Shown here: in pieces, positions 31,236 to 40,294 of the stretch | Layout: every line of letters begins with the position of its first letter | Numbering within the stretch: position 1 is the stretch's first letter | Source of the DNA: Rhypophila decipiens | Taxonomy: Eukaryota; Ascomycota; Sordariomycetes; Sordariales; Naviculisporaceae | Reading direction: 5' to 3' | Length of the DNA stretch: 64,000 nucleotides | Assembly: GCA_033297075.1 (NCBI GenBank) | Contig: MU858242.1 | Location: 1 to 64,000, forward strand | Program-made: the position numbers and the translations under genes | The notes under the pieces: generated by a model | What the model was told of the DNA's origin: nothing | Database searches by the model: none | The model's input: the letters and a program-made list of their open reading frames with translations, nothing else

Positions 31236-31844
31236 TTAGACGTCGCAACGAAGCACTCCATTGTTATTGTGAATCCGGTCGTCTACACGAAACGTGTTAG
31301 CATGGGCCTTGGAGGTGAGAAAAAAAGACAAGGTACATACCAAGATTGACCTCTGTTGGTTCAAAATCACCAGCCTTGTTCCAACAATAGCTCCAATACC
31401 TTGAGCCAATCAAATCTCTCTGATAAGGGGCTTGTTTGCCACATGAGCCGTAGAAGCCGCCGCTGTTTTTTTCACAACGATGAAACGAGTTAGTTGGGTC
31501 TCCGATAATGAACAACGTGTGATCCCGAAAGAAAGGTCAAGGACTACGTACCCTGCACGCCAGACAAGAACACCATTATCGTTTGCGAGGCACCGGTTGA
31601 GATCGATAGAGGCATCGACTTCCACCCCGGCGTTGTTGCGGCATCGGCACTTGAGAGAACTGTCCTTCAGGCTGCACCCTTTGCAGGTCCCTACATAGCT
31701 GCGCTTGGTGATCTGGAGATCACGGGTCTCCATCTCGGAAGAGACGATAGCTGCAGCATCTCCTGTGGTGGCGACGGGTGTGCCCACCACCGAGGTGGCG
31801 AGGGTGGCTGCGATGGCCAAGAGGGAGACGGGAGCGAAGAGCAT
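31236..31844 (-). CDS. Secreted cyanovirin-N homology (CVNH) protein
   Basis: Three exons (31844-31552, 31462-31341, 31282-31236) give 153 residues. The Met at 31844 gives a clean signal peptide (MLFAPVSLLAIAATLATSVV); another Met eight codons upstream is possible. A pro-region ends in ITKR, a Kex2 site. The mature protein, about 100 residues, is one CVNH domain: TCKGCSLKDSSLKCRCRNN, then SIDLNRCLANDNGVLVW, then a second, weaker repeat ending HNNNGVLRC. CVNH proteins are lectins that bind high-mannose glycans. Fungal ones are usually intracellular or wall-associated, so a secreted, Kex2-processed form is of note. The central insertion (YGSCGKQAPYQRD) is Cys-containing and not typical. The GH95 gene follows upstream on the same strand. 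Confidence 0.75.
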
Positions 31845-31944
31845 CTTGACGGTTGTTAAAGGCGACACAGGTGCGGAATTGAGAGAAAGTTGATGACACA
31901 GCGGACAACGATCAGACGGACAATGGAAGAAGGAAATTGTCGCT

Positions 31945-31951
31945 TTATATA
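31945..31951 (-). promoter_or_regulatory. TATA box of the CVNH gene
   Basis: On the minus strand TATATAA lies about 100 bases upstream of the start codon. Confidence 0.5.
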
Positions 31952-32706
31952 ATTATATGGTTGCCGGTAGTCACTCAACATTGATTCAGGGGGCTGTAAA
32001 CAAAACGCCGACGGACAATATCTTTTCATCGCCGCTCTATTCAAGGCATGTCCCAAGATTTGTAGTTCTCCATATCATGTGAGGGTCTCATGTTTCCCGG
32101 TTACATCGCTCGATTGGTACTCCATAGCACAAGAGAAACTAGGAATCCTTCACTAAAACTCTACACTTAAGACCACGCTAGCGGCTCTTTTCTTGACTAG
32201 CGCGCCTTGTAGTCGGAGAATTCGGCATGTCGGTAAACAAAGGCATCTCAGGGGCAGCATGCCAAGGCTCGGGTAGTGGCGAAGGATTCAACGTTGTGGA
32301 GGTGAAAGGGCGTTTTTTGGTTTTCCGGTAGTACGTAGTGTACACTAGAGACCGAAAATCATGTGTCAAAGTCTCTAAGACCTCAAGGGGAAATACTGGA
32401 CTACAAACTTGTCAAATATAAGTTTAGTGTACTAGCATGGTAACGGTAGCATTGAAAGGCAAGGCGGAATCATCAATCATGACTTTCAAGATCCATGCAG
32501 CATCAACATTGGAGATTGAGCCCATCTCGGCTCATAACATGATGGCATTTCTTGGCATGTGGCATGTGCCGATTCATGATTACATGTTGGACTTTCCATC
32601 TCAAACTTGAACAATGATATATCACCAACAACATTGTCGAACTTTTGATCAAACAGCTACTGCCTAATCCCTTCCCTGGTATCCAATGCTGCCATCCAGA
32701 TCCGCC
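31952..32706. other. Intergenic region
   Basis: Between the start of the CVNH gene and the end of the fucosidase gene, both on the minus strand. Nothing recognisable. Confidence 0.4.
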
Positions 32707-35305
32707 TCAAGCAACCGCCTTGACAGTAAACACCTGCCCAGCCGTAGTCTCAATGCCCTTGCTATTAGCCCCATTCCCACCACCAGCAACAACACCTCCA
32801 CTCCCACCACCAGAAACCTCAAACCTGCCCTTCCCATCCCCAACCCTAACAGCAAACATTCCCCCAGAACGACTCAAAATCTTGGCATCAACAAACTTTC
32901 CCCCATCATCCCAACTCAAACTCTGCACCACAAAATTCCCCCTGGCCACCAAGCCAGCCACGCTTCCCTTCTTGACACTCTTCCCAACAGCAGGCACCAA
33001 ATGCACCAACCTCGTCTTGCCATCCTCAACCGTGACATGACTCTGCACCAGACTCTCCGTCAAGCCAGCGACAAAGCCAAAGTTGCCATCAATCTGGAAT
33101 GACGATCCCGGTCCACTGTCCGAGTTCCACAGATTATCGCTCGGGAATTTCTGAACAAATTGCTGGATATGGCTCCACGCGCTGTCTCCCTCGAATAACC
33201 GGGCGTAGAGGTTAATAGCCCAGGTGCGAGACCAGCCTGTCGATCCGCTCCCACTTTGTAGCCTAAAGTCTAGAAGCTTTTTGCTAGCAGTGGCGAGGGT
33301 GTTGTTGACGAGCGGGGTGAATCTGTTCCCGGGAAAGAGCGAAAAGAGAGGCGAGAAATGACGGTGTCCTTTCTCCGACTCGGGGTAATCGGATCGCCAT
33401 TCCATTATCCGGCCTGTGGAGGGTGATATGCCCGGGGGCCGGATCTTGGGCAGGTAGGTCTGGGCTCTGGAGCATTCAGCGGCCGAGAGGCTGAGGAGGG
33501 AACAAGTCTCGATCACATCGGACATGACGTTGCGAATGAGCTGGTTGTCCATTTCAATCGAGAGGTCGAGACCTTCTTGCTTGCCTGACTGGGATAAGCC
33601 ACCCGAGTTGGGGACGATGAATGCGTGCTCGGGAGAGAGCGAGGGGCCGAGGGTGTAGTAATTGTTCCAGAGTTTGAGGTAGCAAAACAGGAACTGCGAA
33701 GTCTGCTGCAGGGCTGGCCAGACGGTGGAGCGGAGGAAGGTGGTGTTTTGCGTGAAGCGGTAGTGTTCCATTGCGTCGTGCGAGAGCCAGGCTCCGCCCA
33801 TGGGCCAGACTGTATAGGGCGTTCCTTTGTCCACTGGCGCGGCGTCGCCCCAGAGGTCGATGTTGTGGTGGAGGACGAAGCCTTCGTTGCAGCCGTACAT
33901 GCGCTTGGCGACGTCTTGGCCGCGCGGGATGGCCACGTTGAGGAGGTCAAACACTGGCTTCTGGGTCTCGGCGAGGTCGGTGATGGATGACGGCCAGTAG
34001 TTCATTTCTAGGTTGATGTTGATGGTGTACTTGCTCTGCCAGGCTGGGCTGTAATCTTTGTTCCAGAGGCCTTGGAGGTTGGCGGGGAGAGAACGCGGGC
34101 CGGTGTCTCGGGAGGAGGCGATCAACGAGTGCCGGCCAAAGTTGTACATCAGAGTGATGAGCTGCGGGTCGGAAGCGGGAGAGGTTCTAAAGTTTTTCAG
34201 CCGGTTTGGAACTGGTTGGTTGCCTGCATTGCCCGAGGAGCCAAGATTGAGCTTGACACGCCCAGCGAGAGCAGTAAAGTCGCTGACCGCTGCGTCTCGG
34301 ACCGCGGGATAGCCGGCAGATACAGCCGCGTTCAGCTTCCTGTTGAGCTCAGCCTGAGCCTGATTAGCATCGCCATACCGGTAGGATGTCTCGGCGTTGA
34401 AGAAGATGACGATCGTGTCGGCGCCCGAGATGGAGACGTTTTTGCCGTTGGACTTGACGGTACCTGAGGTCTGTTAGTGGTCTTGTTATCCGGACTCTCG
34501 GCGCTCTCTTGTCTCGACCTACCCCCAGTATTGACGATTCTGGCACCAGACCAAAAGTTGATCGCATTGGACGACTGGCCGCTGTTGGCATTCAGGCCCA
34601 CAGAGTGTCCAGCCGCATTGCTGCTGCCAAGGGTGGCGGTCTGGGATTGAATCCATTTCTCGCGCCACAACGAGATGTCGGCGTTGAGCTTCCCCGTGTC
34701 ACTGGCGCTCAGACGGAAGGCGAGAACACCGTGTGGGTAGCTGGCGACGTACTCGCGTCTGTTTTGACAAGCAAGGTTAGCTTCGCTCCGGTGTACGACA
34801 AGCCCGTGCGAGCAACTTACTTGTAGCTGACCCCATTTTTCACATAGCTGACCCCAGACGTCCCGTCCAGCGTGTCCAGCCACCTCGAGTAATTAGACAC
34901 ACTGTTCAGGGCCCCGTGTCCAAAGTCGATGTTAAGGTCCACGAGCGGGTTGTAAGCCCTCGGGGAAGTCGGGTTACCCGCCAGATTTGACATGGCCGAG
35001 TTCCCGGCATCCGTAATCTTGCCAGCCACCAAGTTGTTCCAAATACCCGAGACGGCATTTTTGGCTCCAGGGTTTACCCGATCCTGCCATGGCCCGCTCC
35101 AGACCGAGTTTTCGTTCAAGGTGAGCTTCTCGGTGATGGAACCAAAGACCAGAGCTCCGAGTCTGCCGTTTCCGATGGGGACGGCATTGTGCCAGTCATT
35201 GTTGGAGTCGGATGAATACCAGGCGTGGCGAGAGGCATCCCAGTTTTGCCCGTACACGACTGCCGGGGCAAGTCCAGTGAGGACGAGTGCTGTCAGCAAC
35301 ATCAT
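32707..35305 (-). CDS. Secreted glycoside hydrolase family 95 alpha-L-fucosidase
   Basis: Three exons (35305-34821, 34758-34523, 34463-32707) give 825 residues; both introns have GT-AG ends. The Met at 35305 starts a signal peptide (MMLLTALVLTGLAPAVVYG). The N-terminal beta-sandwich shows WHNAVPIGNGRLGALVFGS and LTLNENSVWSG, the usual GH95 opening. The catalytic (alpha/alpha)6 barrel includes PANLQGLWNKDYSPAW, NINLEMNYWPSSITDLAE and HHNIDLWGDAAP, the sites that carry the conserved Asn and Asp residues. IDGNFGFVAGLTESLVQS follows near the end. GH95 enzymes hydrolyse terminal alpha-1,2-fucose or, in some members, galactose. The protein should act outside the cell on plant or fungal glycans. The length is normal. 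Confidence 0.92.
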
Positions 35306-35378
35306 GGATGGCGATGGTGTCCTGTGAAGTTTTGAGACATGCACGGATCCCGTGAACGAGAAGCTTCTCGGTCAGTTC

Positions 35379-35386
35379 ATATATAA
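35379..35386 (-). promoter_or_regulatory. TATA box of the fucosidase gene
   Basis: ATATATAA-type sequence 74-81 bases upstream of the start, read on the minus strand. Confidence 0.5.
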
Positions 35387-36055
35387 CTGTCTAAAACCCC
35401 TGGATGCCTGCATATGTGGCGACGAAACGCTGCGGCCCATCTAGGATCTGGCGCGTGTTCGTTACCAGACAGTCGAGCTCGGCTCTGTGTGTACATGGAT
35501 TAAATCAGTTCCCGAGTTCACATCCGTCCGAGGAGCTCCCAGCTCTGTGCGGTCACCAGTTGTTAACAGTCAGCGGGATTGGTCGGGAATGGAGGTGGAC
35601 GATCCGCCCGAGTCCGGAAATCTGGTTGCGCCCATATTAGCCGCCTCGCAATTCGCGCGCATGTTGCCACGGTCGATCCAAGCGCCAAAGCCGCAATCTA
35701 TATCTGCCGAGATCTCGTATTATTGCTCCAGTCGCAGTGGGACCGTAGAGTGCAAAGTCACATTTTGTACAAGTTGTTCCGCAAGCGCTCACAAATTGGT
35801 ATTCAGACCCCGGATTTTCCACCATTGGAATAGGAATCGGCACGAGGAGTAGGATCGAGTCGGGGTGTAGTTACATATAGTCTGGGCATGACGAGATGAA
35901 CTAGCAAAATGAATATGGAGGGGGTGTCTCTAAACCGTTCCTTGAATGTGCTCCGTCTTCGATTCACATCCTCAGGGCCCCAGAACCACAGCTAATAAAA
36001 GCAAAGCAGCAACATGTGCCTAGACCTGTGGACTCGGTGGGAAAATGCCATCTCC
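35387..36055. other. Intergenic region
   Basis: Upstream of the fucosidase gene and downstream of the next minus-strand gene. No feature seen beyond promoter DNA. Confidence 0.4.
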
Positions 36056-36988
36056 TCAGTCCACATACACAAATGAAAATTCGCTCCCGTCCTTCAGATC
36101 GAAAGCCCCATCGCTCAAAAGCTGAGCAAGCACCTCTTCGTCAAGATGCCACCAGTCTGAGTCTGCTTCTTCCAACGGCGCCTGTTCAACCGCATGTCCA
36201 GGTCCCTCACGCGACCGAGAATTGCGCTTCCTGCCACTTTTCCTCCCGGCCTCTACGATCCGAACAGTGTATGGACAAAAGTCTTCGGAGGCCGTATCGT
36301 CATCCCAATGGTTTACAGCAAGCTCCTCACGGGCGAGGAGCCCAGTCCGTATGAGTTCTGCAATCTCTTTGTCTTCGGGAGTTGCGTTGACCGCAATTGG
36401 CGCCTGGCCTCGTGGCCATGCCTTTCGATTCGCGGCGAGGATTCTTGCGACGTCCTCGTCCTCATCGAGTGCGAGGCTGACGCCTTCGTAGATGGCGTCC
36501 TTGTGCCCGGTGCATGCTTTTGATTGTCGCTGTTGTTGTATCTTTGTAACTTGGAATGTCTTGTTATCTTGCTTGGATGGCGTAGGGGTCGAGTTTGGCT
36601 GTGTGATCGGCGTATCCGAATTGATCTCTTCTTCGGCTGGTGTCTCTCGGTCATTTCGAGGGGCCTCTGAATCGTCCTCGTCGTGATGGTCTCGGCCGTG
36701 ATCCACATTGTTGCTAGACTCAGCAGCAGCAATCTTGGCTGCCCGTCTGAGGGCTCTGGGCATCGTCTTGCTCCTGCGGAGGGCTTCGTTCTCCATCCGC
36801 GCCCGCTCATATGCTGTCCGCATGGTTGAGTTACCGCGGCAGCGCCACCCGCGCGTCAGGCACGGTCTACAGGGCCATTTGTATTTTCGGTGGCACCAAT
36901 CGCACTCAGAGCAGTCGGACTCATACCAGACGCAACGTCTCCGACCCGTTCCCCAAAATCGGAAGCGTGGTTTATTGTGTCTTTTCAT
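36056..36988 (-). CDS. Cys-rich regulator-like protein with a degenerate zinc cluster
   Basis: A single-exon frame of 310 codons. Residues 19-50 contain eight Cys in a basic context, with CDWCHRKYKWPCRPC then LTRGWRC. This resembles a fungal Zn2Cys6 domain (CxxC-x6-C-x-CxxC-x6-C), but the third Cys, after HRKYKW, is absent, while two extra Cys sit upstream. The motif may bind zinc in another way. A basic, coiled-coil-like segment follows (RARMENEALRRSKTMPRAL), then a low-complexity acidic and Gln-rich middle. The C-terminus ends in an acidic block (EEADSDWWHLDEEVLAQLL) that could activate transcription. A nuclear role is likely but inferred. There is no fungal_trans domain. Confidence 0.6.
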   Translation of the reverse strand: MKRHNKPRFRFWGTGRRRCVWYESDCSECDWCHRKYKWPCRPCLTRGWRCRGNSTMRTAYERARMENEALRRSKTMPRALRRAAKIAAAESSNNVDHGRDHHDEDDSEAPRNDRETPAEEEINSDTPITQPNSTPTPSKQDNKTFQVTKIQQQRQSKACTGHKDAIYEGVSLALDEDEDVARILAANRKAWPRGQAPIAVNATPEDKEIAELIRTGLLAREELAVNHWDDDTASEDFCPYTVRIVEAGRKSGRKRNSRSREGPGHAVEQAPLEEADSDWWHLDEEVLAQLLSDGAFDLKDGSEFSFVYVD

Positions 36989-38309
36989 GTTGTCTTTTCG
37001 CGATTTCCCCGCGCTGTTGCAATTGTATGGAGATCTGGATGGAAAGTTGTCGAGCTAAGAGTAGATGGAACAATTTGGAATGGTATTCGCATCTTTATGT
37101 GTAATCGTTGTGGAAGACTAGCCCATGAGTCACCCGGCATCCTTTGGATCCTTTGGTGTAACCCCGGTCCCCAAGAAGTTAGAGCCACTTTGGGGCTTGG
37201 CGAGATGATGGAGACTTGGCAACATTAACTCTTACAAGGCTTTCGATATGGAAAATGATCTTTCGGGATCGCAAGTTTATCAAATTGCCACAAGCAAGGC
37301 CATAAGAACTTGTACTCACGAGTCACAACCGAGGTGGAGTCGTAGATTATCTCGGCCGACGTCCAAGTGCGGGCGGAACGGGCTGACGAAGATTGGGTCT
37401 AAACTCGTACTGGGTCCGGGGTGTAGTAAAATGGAATCAGCAGGGGACAGGAGAATCAAAGCGCGTGCCCATGAGTCACCGACATAGCTGTACAAGGTGT
37501 TGCTGGACAGGATGGAGAAGAAGAAAATCATGCAGTACCTGGTAATCATGATGGGACAGGTACACCCTCTGCCGGGCAGGTTCCCGCCTATGTTCCGTCC
37601 TCATCCAGGCAGCTGCCACCTGCTCCAGGAGGGCAGACAGAGCATCGAGCAGGACCCCGTGCCCTATTCCCCGGGCAGGACGGCAAGTCCAAAGCAAGCC
37701 ACACTACCTTCAGCATTCAACCCTGGACTTGCACCCGACCCTCGCCCGGCACCAGCCCCTTCTCAAATCGAGCCACAGAAAATCTCCCTCGCGCCTTCCC
37801 TCCTCTGCAAATAAGCCACACATTCTTCCAGTTTCCTTCCTGCAGACCCACAGAAAAACGCTGGGTGCACGAACCACCAGCCAGGCTGCCACAGAGGTAT
37901 AAATACCTCTTTCCCTCTCCAAATTTTACGACTTCCTTTTCCTTTTTCTTTTCTTCATACCTACCCAGCTTGGCGTCCGGGAGATCATGAACACCTGGGC
38001 GCACTGGGGCTGACCTGCACTGCACATCGCAGAGTCGGCTTCAGTTGGTTACCCTTCGGGGTCATCGGGAGCTCAAATTTTTATTTTCAACTTGCCTCAA
38101 GGCTCTTCTTTTTTTCTCACTATGATCGTCGCCTTTGGTGATGATATGGAGAGAGAATTCTCGGTGGTTTTGTGGTATTGAGCAAGAACGTTGTGGTCAG
38201 TCAAGCTTGTTCTTCCTGTCACGGTATAACCCCGAGGGTAGGGACCGTGGTTGCCGTCCATGTTTGATGTTTGTTGTGACTGGACGATTTGTTTCTACCG
38301 TCCTATTCC
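36989..38309. other. Intergenic region upstream of the Cys-rich regulator gene
   Basis: No convincing gene. A proline-rich frame at 37497-37814 has no start context or domain, and a TATAAATA at about 37899 leads only to very short frames. The repeated Gcn4-type sites are listed separately. Confidence 0.45.
37121..37480. promoter_or_regulatory. Repeated Gcn4/CPC1-type sites (TGAGTCA)
   Basis: The 14-mer GCCCATGAGTCACC occurs exactly at 37121-37134 and 37467-37480, and a weaker CGAGTCAC lies near 37319. TGAGTCA is the binding site of Gcn4/CPC1 and AP-1-like bZIP factors. They lie 130-490 bases upstream of the Cys-rich gene at 36056-36988. Binding is not shown. Confidence 0.4.
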
Positions 38310-38657
38310 AAAGGCTTTAACTGGCTAGAATAAATGCCTTGACTGGCAGGAATAGAGGCCGTACATGGCTAGAATAAATGCCTTGACTGGTTAGAATACT
38401 GGCTTTGACTGGTTGCAATAAATGCTTTGACTAGCAAGAATAAATGCTTTAACTAGTTAGAATAGAGGCTTTAACTAGTTGAAAGAAATGCCTTGACTGG
38501 CTTGAATAAATGCCTTGACTGGTTGAAATAGAGGCTTTGACTAATTGGAACAAATGCCTTGACTGGCTAGAATAGAGGGCTTAAGTGGCTTGAATAAATG
38601 CCTTAATGGACTTGAATAAATGCCTTGATCGGCTCGAATAAATACCTCTGGTCTGGA
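38310..38657 (-). repeat. 22-bp minisatellite array, about 15 degenerate units
   Basis: Units of the form AATAAATGCCTTGACTGGCT (plus two bases) follow each other with 70-90% identity. Some units are changed to ATAGAGGCTTTAACTAG. On the other strand this is the same core as the arrays at 811-957 and 40066-40275. It is not a CRISPR array: there are no unique spacers and the units diverge from each other. Confidence 0.85.
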
Positions 38658-38823
38658 AGGTCAATTTGGACTGGTGCCTGTATATGAGAGGAGTGGTGTC
38701 TTTATATTAGGGGCCGCTATTCAAAGGATGATCTGTCCTGTATAATGAAATTCCACACCGAACGACACCGAGCCGTGATAGCCTCCTGCCTCTGTTTCTA
38801 GACCGCTGTCGCGTCTCGCTTGT

Positions 38824-39366
38824 TCATTCTCCCCCCGTATCATCCGTCGCTTCGCCGCTCCGGCTCGCCTCATATCCTGACTCTGGGTCCGACGGCTCCT
38901 CCACTACCACATGCTCCAATCCCGTCGGCTCGCTCGTCTCGGAATCATCCTTATTAGCAGTATACCATTTGCCCTCTGCAACCTGATCCTCCTTATCCTC
39001 CCTCTTCTTCTCAGCCTCCCTTTGCCTCTTTTGTTCTTCCTTCTCGGCCTCAAGCTCCTTTTCCCTCAGATAGATGGTGCACTGACACAGCCGACCCAGG
39101 ATTATCTGGTTGTTGCCAGGTGGTACAATCTTACTCAATATATCCTGGCATCTGCACTTGAAACAAAACATTCCATCCGGATCCAAGAGTAGTGCCCTGA
39201 AGGTACAGTGCTCAAACTCTCTGATGAACCTCGTCTTGTAGAATGTCACCATGGGTTTGACAATGTCGCAGTTCCGACAGATGTGGAATGCATCGCGCTC
39301 GAAGGGTAGCGAGGAGAAGTCTTCGTCGTGGTAGTCGTCCATTATACGGCCGTCTTTGGGGTACAT
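38824..39366 (-). CDS. Small Cys-rich acidic-tailed protein of unknown function
   Basis: A single-exon frame of 180 codons starting MYPKDGRIMDDYHDED. Residues 30-95 hold three Cys pairs (ICRNC, FCFKCRC, LCQC) that look like a small zinc-binding fold. A strongly charged helix follows (EKELEAEKEEQKRQREAEKK), then an acidic, Ser-rich tail. There is no signal peptide or known domain. It lies alone between two oppositely oriented arrays of the same minisatellite, with the Tourist-like element at its 5' side, so it could have been carried into place by repeats. Composition and the frame length make it likely coding. Confidence 0.5.
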   Translation of the reverse strand: MYPKDGRIMDDYHDEDFSSLPFERDAFHICRNCDIVKPMVTFYKTRFIREFEHCTFRALLLDPDGMFCFKCRCQDILSKIVPPGNNQIILGRLCQCTIYLREKELEAEKEEQKRQREAEKKREDKEDQVAEGKWYTANKDDSETSEPTGLEHVVVEEPSDPESGYEASRSGEATDDTGGE

Positions 39367-39690
39367 TGCTTCGATTGGGAATTGCAGTGGTTGTGTTGTG
39401 GGAAGAAGAGCTTGTTGTTGTTGTTGTTGTTATCTATTTAAGAGGCAGGGAAGAAGAGCTTGGAAGAGTCGGCTGACGCCTTAAATCTGCAGAAAGCTGG
39501 CATTGTTGATGATTCATGATCCAGTGAGGGAAGGCACCCCGGCTTCCCGACATGCCACGCCATCTTGCTGTCATGCCAGTAACAAAAGATAGTTGCGATT
39601 TGGCTATAGGCAGGCACAACGCGTCGTGGAAGTTGCGACGTTATCAACCATCAGCAGGAAGTACGGGATTGCCTCTGTTCTAACTAGTTA

Positions 39691-40064
39691 GGCCCTGATC
39701 GGAGCCCATCTGGTCACCCGTCAGATTGGCCCAGATAACTGCAGTAAAGCCACGAAAAGTCAAAACAACTGAATTTACAGTTATTTACAGCTATTTACAC
39801 CCATGTACAGCTATTTACAGCCATTATAGATCAATGTACTAACTATCTAGTGAGTATCTTGTACCTTCTCCAAATTTTAGCTTTTTGTAGCTTTTCCCCC
39901 TAAAAACAGTGTAAAAACAGAGCAAAAACAGGACAAAGCTCACCAGTCTGGAATTCAGAAAAAGCTGAATTCCAGACTGGCGACCCGACCAGATTAGAGG
40001 TACATATGCTACACCCCACTTTTCCTATTGTACCTATCTGGCCCAGTTGGCTCCGATCTGGGCC
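39691..40064. mobile_element. 374-bp Tourist-like MITE with TTA target duplication
   Basis: The ends are inverted: 39691 starts GGCCCTGATCGGAGCC, and the reverse complement of 40064 starts GGCCCAGATCGGAGCC (15 of 16 identical). TTA lies directly outside both ends (39688-39690 and 40065-40067). A 3-bp TTA/TAA duplication with GG-starting repeats is typical of PIF/Harbinger MITEs. The interior has several TTTACAGCTAT motifs (39775-39830) and one perfect hairpin. The 22-bp minisatellite starts right after the element. Confidence 0.7.
39943..39980. repeat. Perfect 16-bp hairpin inside the MITE
   Basis: CCAGTCTGGAATTCAG (39943-39958) pairs exactly with CTGAATTCCAGACTGG (39965-39980) across a 6-base loop. 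Confidence 0.85.
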
Positions 40065-40065
40065 T

Positions 40066-40275
40066 TAAGACATTTATTCGAGCCAGTTAAGGCATTTATT
40101 CCAACTATTTAAAGCCTCTATTCTAACTGGCTAAAGCATTTAATCTAGCTGGTTAAAGCATTTATTCTAGTTAAGGCATTTATCCGAAACAGTCAGAGCC
40201 TGTATTCTCACCACTTAAGACATTTATTCTAGCCAGTCAAGGCATTTATTCTAGCCAGTCAAGGCGTCTATCCGG
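40066..40275 (+). repeat. 22-bp minisatellite array
   Basis: About nine units with the core AAGGCATTTATTCTAGCCAG, inverted with respect to the array at 38310-38657. The last two units are nearly identical. It ends 20 bases before the stop codon of the gene at 40295-42106. Confidence 0.85.
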
Positions 40276-40294
40276 CAACACTTGGTACATGGCC

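Noticed and set aside
37497..37814. Proline-rich plus-strand frame
   Set aside because: Composition reflects local pyrimidine-rich DNA, and there is no homology, start context or introns.
38310..38657. Possible CRISPR array
   Set aside because: Units are contiguous and diverged with no unique spacers, no cas genes are present, and the genome is eukaryotic.
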